In this document: in pieces, positions 8,480 to 16,558 of the stretch
Layout of the letters: each line of letters opens with the position of its first letter
Position numbering within the stretch: position 1 is the first letter of the stretch
Source: Dendrophyllia cribrosa
Taxonomy: Eukaryota; Cnidaria; Anthozoa; Scleractinia; Dendrophylliidae
Direction of reading: 5' to 3'
DNA: 64,000 nucleotides
NCBI GenBank assembly: GCA_024195265.1
Contig: JAJLRJ010000013.1
Span: 13,278,822-13,342,821, forward strand
Notes under the pieces: model-generated
Told to the model about the DNA's origin: nothing
Database searches by the model: none
What the model saw: the letters and a program-made list of their open reading frames with translations, nothing else
Made by a program: the position numbers and the translations under genes

Positions 8480-10341
8480 ATTTGAATCACGATTGTCGCT
8501 TTTGCTTTCCGAATAGTATCTGCTTTGAAGAGTGCAAGAAAGAAAGATTCATCGTTTCCAATGTGAACGTTGAAGATGAATTCATGCATTCCAGGAGGAG
8601 AGTTGGCAGAAGGAGTGGCATATGTCCTGGAAATAGTTTTGAGTCGCAAGCCAAGAGCCATCTGAAGATTTGCTGACACAACAGGATTTCTCCCAGAGTC
8701 AGTCACGAAAAGAACGATTCTTTTCACTTGAAAGTCAACTCCCCAATACTCCCAAAAAGTTTCATTTTCATGATTTGAGAAGATAAAGCATTCACTGTTT
8801 GTTCCTTTTTCCCATCTTGCCAAAACAAAACTCTTTGTAGGACGACGGGGAAAATTCAACAACTTTTGCCCATTCAGATCCAAGTCTCTCTGCATAACCA
8901 TCTTCCCTGAGTCAAAGACGAATGGAGAATCATAAACAGAACTTGGAACATCTGCGTGGGATCCCGAAATTCCATAAACGATCAAATGAGTTGTTCCGAT
9001 TGAAGGATATGCCGCTGTTCCCTGTGATTTCAAATCCAAAAAGACAAATTCCGGTGGAGAAATCTGCCATTTATGCATGTGAATGATTGATCGAGAATAG
9101 TTGGAAAACTTTTTCGTTGATTGTTGGTTGATATTCAAGCTCGTGGAAACAGCGTCAACTGAAACACTCGTCATGGAAACGGGAAAAAACTCAACAACAA
9201 AAGTAAATTCTCCTTGAGGCAACTCTCGCATATTAAATCCCATTCTTCCAGAAAACAAATTTGAGGAATCTTTTCCAATGTTCAGCTGAAACGCTTTTTT
9301 GTTGAAATGATGCGGAGAAAATGGGAAATTCACAATGCCCATAATTTGCAGATCATGCCCATTGAAAGATTCCCCCACATCATCCATGAGAAAATGAAAT
9401 GCATTTTTCAGATTCCCTCTAGCGGGAGAAATGGATGTTTCATTCACGAATTTTTTCAAGTCGTTTTCTGTTTTGGTTGTTTCACTCGCGATTTCCGATT
9501 CAACCCAAGATTTTGACGTTGCATCATTATCATCTGTTGGTGTTGCAAGATTGGTTATTTTTTGCTTCCCCATAACGATTGGGCCTGCCATTGTTCCTCC
9601 AGTCCGTAAAAGAGCAGTGTCAGCCACAAACTTAATTGATGACGCCACCAAATCATGTTGTTGATCGACATATTTTTTGTTGGCTGCTTGATCGATTGCT
9701 GTTGGATCTTTTACGTTATAAACAAATTGGTTTCCCATATCCAAGCTTGTTTCCATTGGGAATGTTTCTTTCCGACTGAGAAAAACATTCTTCACATCAT
9801 CGTAAGAGACGAGATTGTTATAGTTCGCGGAAAGATCCTCATAAGTTTGTTGCTTTGAATGCGTGACATGGAAAAGTCCTTTCAGATCGATGTTTTTTGT
9901 TACTTCATGCGTGTGAGATGGGGCATTTGGGTGATATTTTTTCAGCGTTACCATGTTCACCGCAGAAAGATCTTGATTTTCATCAGTATCAAGATTTGTG
10001 ATCAGTTTTCGATCCATGTCAATCTCTCCAGGAAGAATCAGTTTGTTTCCCCTGAGATCCAGATCTCCAGTCATATGGGAAGAACCATCAACCTGCAAAG
10101 AATCTGCTCTCAGTTGAATCAGTTTAGTTTCCACACTGCTTTTCAACGAGTTAACTTGATGTTTTGTAACTGCATCGCCATTTCCTGTTCCTTCAGCGAC
10201 ATTAACTAGTTTTCTGTTTGACATGTCATAATCCCCTGTGGATGTCAGCTTAAAACCAACTCCTGGCAATCCATCTCTTCCATCTCTTCCTCCATGTGAG
10301 GTGCTTGTTGTTTCAGAAAGCAATCCATTTGAGTAGCTCAT
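8476..10341 (-). CDS. Fibre protein with collagen-like and tail-fibre-type repeats, 621 aa
   Basis: The start at 10341 (TTTAAAATGAG) lies 2 bp from the ATPase stop; the frame is open further upstream but overlaps the ATPase. After a short N-terminus there is a collagen-like stretch GGRDGRDGLPGVG, then at least four repeats of the phage tail-fibre kind: DMSNRKLVNVAEG..DAVTKHQV, MDRKLITNLD..LKKY, MGNQFVYNVKDP..KKYVDQ and VMGKQKITNLATP..SKSWVE. The C-terminal 300 residues are beta-rich and would be the receptor-binding head. Inferred to be a trimeric surface fibre at the capsid vertex, as in other Polintons. The frame is intact. Confidence 0.8.
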   Translation of the reverse strand: MSYSNGLLSETTSTSHGGRDGRDGLPGVGFKLTSTGDYDMSNRKLVNVAEGTGNGDAVTKHQVNSLKSSVETKLIQLRADSLQVDGSSHMTGDLDLRGNKLILPGEIDMDRKLITNLDTDENQDLSAVNMVTLKKYHPNAPSHTHEVTKNIDLKGLFHVTHSKQQTYEDLSANYNNLVSYDDVKNVFLSRKETFPMETSLDMGNQFVYNVKDPTAIDQAANKKYVDQQHDLVASSIKFVADTALLRTGGTMAGPIVMGKQKITNLATPTDDNDATSKSWVESEIASETTKTENDLKKFVNETSISPARGNLKNAFHFLMDDVGESFNGHDLQIMGIVNFPFSPHHFNKKAFQLNIGKDSSNLFSGRMGFNMRELPQGEFTFVVEFFPVSMTSVSVDAVSTSLNINQQSTKKFSNYSRSIIHMHKWQISPPEFVFLDLKSQGTAAYPSIGTTHLIVYGISGSHADVPSSVYDSPFVFDSGKMVMQRDLDLNGQKLLNFPRRPTKSFVLARWEKGTNSECFIFSNHENETFWEYWGVDFQVKRIVLFVTDSGRNPVVSANLQMALGLRLKTISRTYATPSANSPPGMHEFIFNVHIGNDESFFLALFKADTIRKAKATIVIQI

Positions 10342-10342
10342 T

Positions 10343-10974
10343 TTAAAGTCTTTCATCAAAGTTTTTAGCCATGAATTTCCTCGGCTTATCCACATAGAGG
10401 AAAGAAAACGGATCACGCGTGGCTTTCAGATAATCTTCTTTCTTTATGTTGTTTTCCCTGCAGATCGCAGTCTGTTCTTTGTTGCTTGGAAATTCAAAAA
10501 TGCAAAGATGCGAGCAATTCAAGCGGATATCTTTTGGTGTTTGGAAATAACTTTGTGAAAGATAAATCACAGAACAATTCTTGTGTCTGCCCTGGATGAA
10601 ATAGTCAACCAATGGCTTTTGGTTTTTCTCGCAAACAAAATCGTCAAAAACAACCAGTTTTTGATTCTCTCCTGACAACTCAGAAACTGGGATGATTTCA
10701 TCTGAGATGCTTCCACGATGTTATATCCAGCTTCTTTGCTGATTGGGCGAAATGTTTTCGGCAGATGTTGATATTTAGCTTGGTCCAGATTTTTTGCATA
10801 GAGGAAGATCTTATCGTAGAAAAGCAATCTCAAAATCATATCCAGGAGAACGTTTGTTTTTCCAGATCCTGAAGGACCACAGATCAACATTCTGAAAGTT
10901 CGATCAGGCATAAAAGGCTGCAACTGTCGAAAGTTTGTTATTGGATCATGGTAATCATAATTGACAATCTTCAT
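10343..10974 (-). pseudogene. FtsK/HerA-type genome-packaging ATPase, one frame break
   Basis: Starts at ATG 10974 (GGGAAATAAAATG). The first frame carries Walker A (GPSGSGKT, about residues 33-40). The second frame, open to the stop at 10343-10345, carries Walker B (KLVVFDDF) and the downstream part with SVIYLSQSYFQTP, the sensor-type glutamine motif. The frames are offset by one base near 10700; there is no long homopolymer there. This ATPase pumps the genome into capsids. Apart from the break the length (about 210 aa) suits Polinton packaging ATPases. Either a real inactivating indel or an assembly error. Confidence 0.82.
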
Positions 10975-11056
10975 TTTATTTCCCAAAAGACAAATTTAGA
11001 TGAACATCTTGTTCTACATCTTGTTCTTCATCCAAATTCATGTTTGTGGACTAAAA

Positions 11057-12052
11057 ATGAGTTTATTAAAATGGAATGAAATGGCTAAAAGCAAATCCGC
11101 TTTGGGTAAAAAAATCAACTTTGTTCACGATGTCATCACTCAGAAAAAGTTGGGTGAAGAAACAAGCCAAACTGGACTGGCAAAAATGTTCCGTCCCATA
11201 ACAGCAAAACTAGATGAGGTTGTTGCGTCGAATTTGAGGCAGCCAGCTTTGCCAGTTCGGAGGAAAAAGAAAGTCGTTGGAGAAAAACCAGGCATAGATT
11301 ATTATCCAGAAGTCGATCCATTTGAAGAGATGGATGTTGGTGGTTTATTTGACGATGAGATTGTTGCGCCGCAAGCAGCTAAACAAATCCCAGCAACTCC
11401 TCCAACATATGAAGAAATAATGGAGAAACTAGGAGACGATCCACCTGAATATGAAGAAGAGGAATCCCCTGATTATTCTCTGGAACCAGGTGATGTTGAA
11501 GTCAGAAAAACTACAGAAGAAAAAGTTAACCAGATTCTAGCTGACATGGAACTCGCTGATTATGATACAGTGGAACAAACCCTCAACACTGCTAGAAGTA
11601 AAAAGAACATGGAAAGATACCTTGATCACATTCTTTATATTTCAAGACACAGAAGAAATCAACTGAAGGGCTACAAAGCTGCTTTCACCAAACAATGGCA
11701 GAAAGGGGAAATAACGGAAGAGCACAAGAATTTGCAAGATCAAAAGATAGATCGTGGATTCCAAGTTTTGAATGAATTCATAAAACACTATGAAACAAAA
11801 TTGAGAACAATGTCAGATCCGAAAGCCAGGAGAAAGTGGGAGCGGGAGCGAAAAGGATCTGACGTCCGCTTGTTCTCCAATCCCAAAGAACTTCTCAAAA
11901 AACTTGAGGTTATCATTGGCTCCATCCTTGCTGGGAACACAAATCTGGCAATCAGAAACACTGGAGTGAGCATTCTCGATCTTCTCCTGAAAGAAAACGT
12001 CATCAACAGATCCCAGCACGAGAAAATCTATAAAAACTATTTCAAACCATAA
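11057..12052 (+). CDS. Conserved Polinton protein with two PPxY late-domain motifs, 331 aa
   Basis: The ATG at 11057 (GGACTAAAAATG) is preferred; the upstream in-frame ATG at 11000 would add a hydrophobic leader outside the E1 start pattern. A proline-rich acidic centre (about residues 100-145) holds two PPxY motifs, PPTY and PPEY, known in other viruses to bind WW domains of NEDD4-type ubiquitin ligases. The rest is helical and charged. The C-terminal 50 residues (ILAGNTNLAIRNTGVSILDLL) resemble a short conserved domain found in other Polinton proteins. It lies directly upstream of penton and hexon, so a virion or assembly role is likely. Confidence 0.65.
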   Translation: MSLLKWNEMAKSKSALGKKINFVHDVITQKKLGEETSQTGLAKMFRPITAKLDEVVASNLRQPALPVRRKKKVVGEKPGIDYYPEVDPFEEMDVGGLFDDEIVAPQAAKQIPATPPTYEEIMEKLGDDPPEYEEEESPDYSLEPGDVEVRKTTEEKVNQILADMELADYDTVEQTLNTARSKKNMERYLDHILYISRHRRNQLKGYKAAFTKQWQKGEITEEHKNLQDQKIDRGFQVLNEFIKHYETKLRTMSDPKARRKWERERKGSDVRLFSNPKELLKKLEVIIGSILAGNTNLAIRNTGVSILDLLLKENVINRSQHEKIYKNYFKP

Positions 12053-12053
12053 A

Positions 12054-12812
12054 ATGGAAAGAGAAATCGTCCTGTCATCTTACGCCGTTAAGAACAGACA
12101 AAACAAACCTGCAGATTTCACAACAAAATTTAATCGTCAAATTATTCTTGATCCGAATGAACATTATGTTGTTGGGCTGAAACGAATTATCAATATGAGT
12201 TTTACGTGGTATAACATCAATCCTCAATATGAAAATCAACTGATCAGGTTTTCCTCTGATGGCGGGAAAACATTTTCCGATATTGCGTTTCCTGCTGGAG
12301 TTTGGGGGTATACTGGAATGAATGATTTCATTCGAGAAGCAACAGTGGTGAAAGAATCTGGAAAAAAAGATGTTTTCCCCATCAATCTGGCCTTCAGCAA
12401 TGAAACTTTCAGAGTGACAATCACATTGGCTGAAAATTATCAACTGGATTTCACCCAATCAAATTTCCATGATCTTGTGGGGTTTGATAAAAAGATTCTG
12501 AAGGAGAAAGTTAATGTTGGCCCAAAAGTTCCAAACCTCAGTCAAGATACTGATATGTTGAACATTCATTGCGATCTGACAAATGATTCACTTGTGGATG
12601 GGGAAGAGACTGATATCATCTATTCTTTTTCCACATCTGTTCTGCAGGCATCATGGAGTTTTGAGCGTGAACCCATAAAAATAGCATTCTGCCCTGTAAA
12701 CAAAAACACGATCAGCTCAATTCGGATGTATATCACAGACGGAAAAAGAAGAATTGTCAACTTAAATGGAGCAGACACAGCTTTCTCGCTGATATTAAAA
12801 AAAAGACTATAA
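12054..12812 (+). CDS. Penton (minor capsid) protein, 252 aa
   Basis: Starts one base after the preceding stop, in CATAAAATGG. The product matches the Polinton minor capsid pattern: about 250 residues, beta-rich, starting with a short extended arm, with an internal 'LNIHCDL' strand followed by a long loop and a terminal strand set (SSIRMYITDGKRRI..FSLILKK). The E2 protein at 38400 has the same arrangement (FIHCDLVDKEENLL). It would form the single jelly-roll pentamer at capsid vertices. It sits between the PPxY protein and hexon in a tightly packed plus-strand block. Family assignment rests on length, position and the shared strand pattern. Confidence 0.72.
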   Translation: MEREIVLSSYAVKNRQNKPADFTTKFNRQIILDPNEHYVVGLKRIINMSFTWYNINPQYENQLIRFSSDGGKTFSDIAFPAGVWGYTGMNDFIREATVVKESGKKDVFPINLAFSNETFRVTITLAENYQLDFTQSNFHDLVGFDKKILKEKVNVGPKVPNLSQDTDMLNIHCDLTNDSLVDGEETDIIYSFSTSVLQASWSFEREPIKIAFCPVNKNTISSIRMYITDGKRRIVNLNGADTAFSLILKKRL

Positions 12813-12813
12813 A

Positions 12814-13206
12814 ATGAAAGCATATGAATTTTCTCGAGTTTACCATCCCAAACTGGGGAAGTTTGTTTATAAGCACAAAGGAACAGGCATCATTTTTGAT
12901 TCCATCTTCAAGCCACTGAAAAAGATGGCAGAACCAGCCATGAAAGGAATTCTGAAAAAAGTTGCGAAACCATTTGCGAAAAAAGCTTTGGACGCAGGAA
13001 TTTCTCACGCTGGAGAAAAACTGGGTAAAGCAGCGGTGGAGAAATCAGGTGATTTAATCATGAAAAAACTGGGAAACATAAAGATTGGAAAACCATCTGC
13101 AAGTCGAAAACCACAATCACGCCCCGCTTCTCGTCCTGTAAAACAACCACAAAAAGAAAGTGCAAATGATATCCTGAATAGACTGATCAGTGGCCAAGGA
13201 ATTTAA
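12814..13206 (+). CDS. Small basic core-like protein with a protease-type site, 130 aa
   Basis: Starts one base after the penton stop (CTATAAAATG). Strongly basic and helical, with an amphipathic central region (KKMAEPAMKGILKKVAKPFAKKA) and an arginine/proline-rich tail (SRKPQSRPASRPVK). Basic helical proteins of this size occur beside penton in adenoviruses and Polintons as core or membrane-active proteins. The C-terminus has ISGQG, fitting the adenain consensus (M/I/L)XGX-G, so it may be processed by the E1 protease. DNA condensation or membrane disruption are both possible; function is inferred. Confidence 0.6.
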   Translation: MKAYEFSRVYHPKLGKFVYKHKGTGIIFDSIFKPLKKMAEPAMKGILKKVAKPFAKKALDAGISHAGEKLGKAAVEKSGDLIMKKLGNIKIGKPSASRKPQSRPASRPVKQPQKESANDILNRLISGQGI

Positions 13207-13220
13207 AATAATCTATCAAA

Positions 13221-14507
13221 ATGGCTTTTCGATCGAATGAATATCTCCAAAGAAATGAATTAGTAAGATTCCAGTTGGATGATGTTATCAGAGCCCCAGC
13301 AATTGGGCAACATCAAACGAAAAATGGTTATAAATTTACCATCAATGACAGATCAGCGTTTTATGACTGGCATAACGCTTATTTTGAAGTGCAATTTCAA
13401 CTCCAGAAATTAGCAGACGGTGCTGGATATGCTGCTGCTGATAGGATAACAGTGTTGAATGGTTCTCATTCCCTGATAAAACACATGACAATCAGATCTG
13501 CAGGGAAGATTGTTTACGAACCTGACAATCTGCATAAAGTTACTTTTGTTAAAAATCTGTTGGAATACTCAGATGACTTCAGCAGATCAGTCGCAAAAAA
13601 CAGTTTCTGGTATTTGGATGTGAATGCGACAACAGCTGCGAATAACACAGGATTTGAAGCGAGACGGTTGCAAACTCAGGCAGTTCGAGACAATGGAACT
13701 GGAGGGGCAAAAGATGTTAATTGCATTATCCCCCTGAATCGTTTCTCCTTTTTCGAGGAACTGGAAGACAGGATGTTGGTCCCAATGCAGCTGCAATTCG
13801 AAATTAATCTTCAACAGGATGATGAATTGATTCATATGGCAAACGGCGTTGATCCTGGAAGAGTTGTTATCAACAGATTTTTGCTTTGGGTGCCGAGATT
13901 GACACCAAAAGATTCTCTTTATAACAAATTCGTGAGTTCATTCCTGAAAGAATCACAATGGAAATATCTGAGGGAGATATATGATCGATCACCTCCTACA
14001 CAATCATCAGGATTCTTCCAGATTTCAGCGAGCATTGACAATGTAAAGCATATTTTTGTCTGGCTGAAAAGAGCAGCTCCACCCAATGATGATCCTGCAG
14101 AAGATAACCCATATCTCTTTGACACTTTTAAGCTGAATGCAGCAAATGCAAACTCATCCCTGTCAACTTGTAGATTGGAGTATGGAAATGGAGTGTTTTA
14201 TCCTGAAACTGATTATGACACAGAATCAAAAGTTAGAATCTTCAATGATATCATGGCTTATGCAATGAGGAAAAATGACTTCAACACTGGTACTCAGTTG
14301 AATTTGGCTAACTTTCAATCTCTCTTCAGCCTCATTTATTTCGACTTGTCTTACCAAGCTGAAAAACCAACACGAGACCCCAAGCAGTTGATATTTCGAT
14401 ATACGCTGAATGCCAATGCAGCTGCAGCCTTCCATGTGCATGCAGTCGTTCTTTATGAGGAAACAGCTAAGATTGATAAAGTTGGAAATGAATTAGTTAT
14501 AGCTTAG
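13221..14507 (+). CDS. Hexon-type major capsid protein, 428 aa
   Basis: Intact frame from ATG 13221 (TATCAAAATGG). The 428-residue product is the double jelly-roll major capsid protein that builds the icosahedral shell as trimers. Recognisable features are the N-terminal FTINDRSAFYDWHNAYFEV strand region with 'SLIKHMTIRSAGKIVYE' soon after, the central PLNRFSFFEELEDRMLVPM that joins the two barrels, and the C-terminal FSLIYFDLSYQ..LIFRYTLNA. The placing after penton and the small basic protein is the usual morphogenesis block. It is longer than and only distantly like the E2 capsid protein, consistent with separate lineages. Confidence 0.85.
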   Translation: MAFRSNEYLQRNELVRFQLDDVIRAPAIGQHQTKNGYKFTINDRSAFYDWHNAYFEVQFQLQKLADGAGYAAADRITVLNGSHSLIKHMTIRSAGKIVYEPDNLHKVTFVKNLLEYSDDFSRSVAKNSFWYLDVNATTAANNTGFEARRLQTQAVRDNGTGGAKDVNCIIPLNRFSFFEELEDRMLVPMQLQFEINLQQDDELIHMANGVDPGRVVINRFLLWVPRLTPKDSLYNKFVSSFLKESQWKYLREIYDRSPPTQSSGFFQISASIDNVKHIFVWLKRAAPPNDDPAEDNPYLFDTFKLNAANANSSLSTCRLEYGNGVFYPETDYDTESKVRIFNDIMAYAMRKNDFNTGTQLNLANFQSLFSLIYFDLSYQAEKPTRDPKQLIFRYTLNANAAAAFHVHAVVLYEETAKIDKVGNELVIA

Positions 14508-14531
14508 AAAAAACATATGTTATCATTAAAA

Positions 14532-15293
14532 ATGACAACATATCACCCATATAAAGTAAATTTGTCTAAAGGACAAAAACAAAAGCTTGGAAGAGCATTC
14601 AGAACAAACACTCCTGTTACCCTGAGATTAGGACGAAATCAAACAAGTGGAAGCGATGAGCTGATGCTGACAGCCAATCAAATTAAAAGAATCGCAAAAG
14701 CGACATCTCTGGGAAAAGGAGTTGAGATTAAGATAACAAAAACACAAATCAGAAAAGTGATGAAACAAGGTGGAAGTCTTTTTTCTGCTATTGTTCCTTT
14801 TGTTAAAACATTAGCACCAACCCTGGGAAAAACACTTGGATTGTCAGCATTGGCTGGACTGGCAAGTGAAGGAGCGAGTCAAGTTGTGAAAGCAATTAGT
14901 GGAAAAGGTCAAGTAGGTGGGTTTCTCATCCCCCAAAATAAAATTCAGAAACTGATTGACAATAAACATTTGTTGACAAATAAACAGAAACAAGATATTT
15001 TGATTGCCCTTCAATCAGGAGGGCAAGTAGTTGTGAAACCAACCGCAAAACAATCTGGAGGAGCACTTGGCACCATTCTGGCATCCATTGGAATTCCACT
15101 TGCTCTTGACATGGTAAAGAATTTATTTGGAAAAGGTGCCCCTAGAGTTGGCAGACCAAAAGGAAAGGGTGCTCCCAGAGTTGGCAGACCAAAAGGAAAA
15201 GGTGCCCCCAGACTGGGAACTCCTTGGGCAAGACCTCCTCCATTCATCGGAACCTGGGGAAAGGGAAAGGGGAAAAAAAGCAAATCAGGATAG
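14532..15293 (+). CDS. pVI-like basic virion protein, conserved tail cut off by a TAG
   Basis: ATG 14532 (CATTAAAAATG) fits the E1 start pattern better than ATG 14517. The protein (253 aa) has a basic N-terminus, a helix region with hydrophobic segment LGLSALAGLASEG, an adenain-type site ISGKG, a second hydrophobic segment (ALGTILASIGIPLALD) and a basic C-terminus with three GKGAPRVGRPK-type repeats resembling AT-hooks. TAG at 15291-15293 ends it, yet the same frame continues open to 15356 with a hydrophobic, proline-bearing tail (LLLGPNSPF then IPLLGALL) of a kind I associate with this family. So the stop may be a nonsense change or a read-through point. Probably a DNA-associated membrane-active capsid protein. 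Confidence 0.62.
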   Translation: MTTYHPYKVNLSKGQKQKLGRAFRTNTPVTLRLGRNQTSGSDELMLTANQIKRIAKATSLGKGVEIKITKTQIRKVMKQGGSLFSAIVPFVKTLAPTLGKTLGLSALAGLASEGASQVVKAISGKGQVGGFLIPQNKIQKLIDNKHLLTNKQKQDILIALQSGGQVVVKPTAKQSGGALGTILASIGIPLALDMVKNLFGKGAPRVGRPKGKGAPRVGRPKGKGAPRLGTPWARPPPFIGTWGKGKGKKSKSG

Positions 15294-15388
15294 GGACTTC
15301 TGCTGGGACCAAACAGTCCATTCAACAAAATCCCATTGCTCGGAGCATTGTTGTAAAGCCGAGATTTGTAAACAAACCTCTGTCAAAT

Positions 15389-15786
15389 ATGGATCTTTGA
15401 AATGGATTGAGTTTCTGCAGATCCCCAACTTTAAAGGAATCTTTGCGAGAGATGAATTCATGCCAAAACAACACACTCCCTGCATCATTAACCTTGATTC
15501 GCTGAAAAATGCAGGAACTCATTGGGTTTGTTGCGCTCCGGGGAAAAAATTCACGTGGTATTTTGACTCATTTGGAATGGGATTTCCACAAGAATTTAAA
15601 AGCAACAAACCTGTAATTTGGAACAGCAGTCAGTATCAAAACATCAACAGTGTTCTCTGCGGATATTATTGCCTCTTCTTCCTGCATCAATGGGCACAAG
15701 GAAAAGATTTCTATGATATTCTCCAGCCTCTCAGTTTAACTGATACAATGCAAAATGAGAAATTCATAAAATATTATTTCAATTAA
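15389..15786 (+). pseudogene. Adenain-type cysteine protease, one frame break near the start
   Basis: The main frame encodes the catalytic domain of the adenovirus-type (C5-like) protease: a FARDEF segment, histidine in GTHWVC, acidic residue in WYFDSFG, oxyanion glutamine in SSQYQ and nucleophile cysteine in LCGYYC, ending NEKFIKYYF. It would mature capsid proteins during assembly. This frame has no ATG before the catalytic domain. ATG 15389 lies in another frame, which stops at 15398-15400, and the two meet at a short T run near 15396. The N-terminal helix typical of the family appears split over these frames. A one-base length difference is the simplest reading; sequence error is possible. 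Confidence 0.8.
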
Positions 15787-15788
15787 AA

Positions 15789-16558
15789 ATGGAATCATAT
15801 TGCGTCAAAGAAAAAAAAGTCACTGGTTGCGTTGAACCATCCGGATATATGACTGCAAAAAATGGGAGAAAGATGTGGTTTTGTCATTGCGCTTCCTGTG
15901 GAATTAAAAAAACCAGATTCGTGAAACAGGAAAACTAAGTCTGCCCTCACAAGGTGGGGGCTTTTTCGATATAGCCGACAGTCATTCACTCGGTGAAATT
16001 GCCTTAAAAAGCGGCGTGAAAGGATTGACTAATCTTGGTCGTATTGGATTATCCAAAGCGGTTAAATCAGATTTTGCCAAACAAAAAATTAAAGGTGCGG
16101 TGAATAAATATCTTGATCAAGCATTGGACACATTTACAAGTGACATTTCAAAAAAATTAGATCCCTTATCCGGTCGCGGGATCGATGTTCATAACTTGAT
16201 TGGAAAACTTCCCAGACCAAAAGGAGGATTCACTCTTCCCGGACATAACTTCACTGGTCCTTGGAACCCATTGGAAAAGCAAGTTAGATTTGACGATACT
16301 GGAAAGATTCTTGAAATTATGCAACAACCAACTGGAAAAACAGATGCAGTTTCTATGCAACATGATGTGGATTATACAATCTGTGCAAAAGAAGCAGATC
16401 CACGCAAATGTAAAAACAAAGCAGACAGAAAGATGGTTGCCGCATTGGATGCTATTCCCTGGAAAGATAGACAATGGGAACATGCACTGGCAAGAAATGT
16501 GATTGATGTAAAACAAAAACTAGGTCTCGGTCTCCCAAAAAACGGGAAAAGATTTTGA
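15789..16558 (+). pseudogene. Zinc-ribbon plus phospholipase A2 capsid protein, one frame break
   Basis: ATG 15789 (AATTAAAAATGG) opens 49 codons resembling the small zinc-binding DUF5679 domain (TAKNGRKMWF, CASCG, KKTRFVK), though one of its usual cysteines seems missing. It stops at 15936-15938; the next frame is open without a start codon from the same point, suggesting a length change in the A run 15931-15934. The second part has GHNFTGPWNPL (calcium loop type), SMQHDVDY (catalytic His-Asp, as in parvovirus VP1 phospholipase A2) and an LSGRG adenain-type site. Fusion of these two domains is known in Polintons. Likely used for membrane passage on entry. The end overlaps the integrase frame. 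Confidence 0.72.
16537..16543 (+). promoter_or_regulatory. Canonical -1 frameshift heptamer A AAA AAC before the integrase frame
   Basis: In the frame of the phospholipase gene the sequence reads CCA AAA AAC, the classic slippery heptamer. A -1 slip here leads straight into the integrase frame, which has no ATG of its own for its first 40 codons and is open from 16507. The upstream stop TGA (16556-16558) lies 13 bp after the heptamer. I did not identify a strong stimulatory structure. Programmed frameshifting is a hypothesis. Confidence 0.35.
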
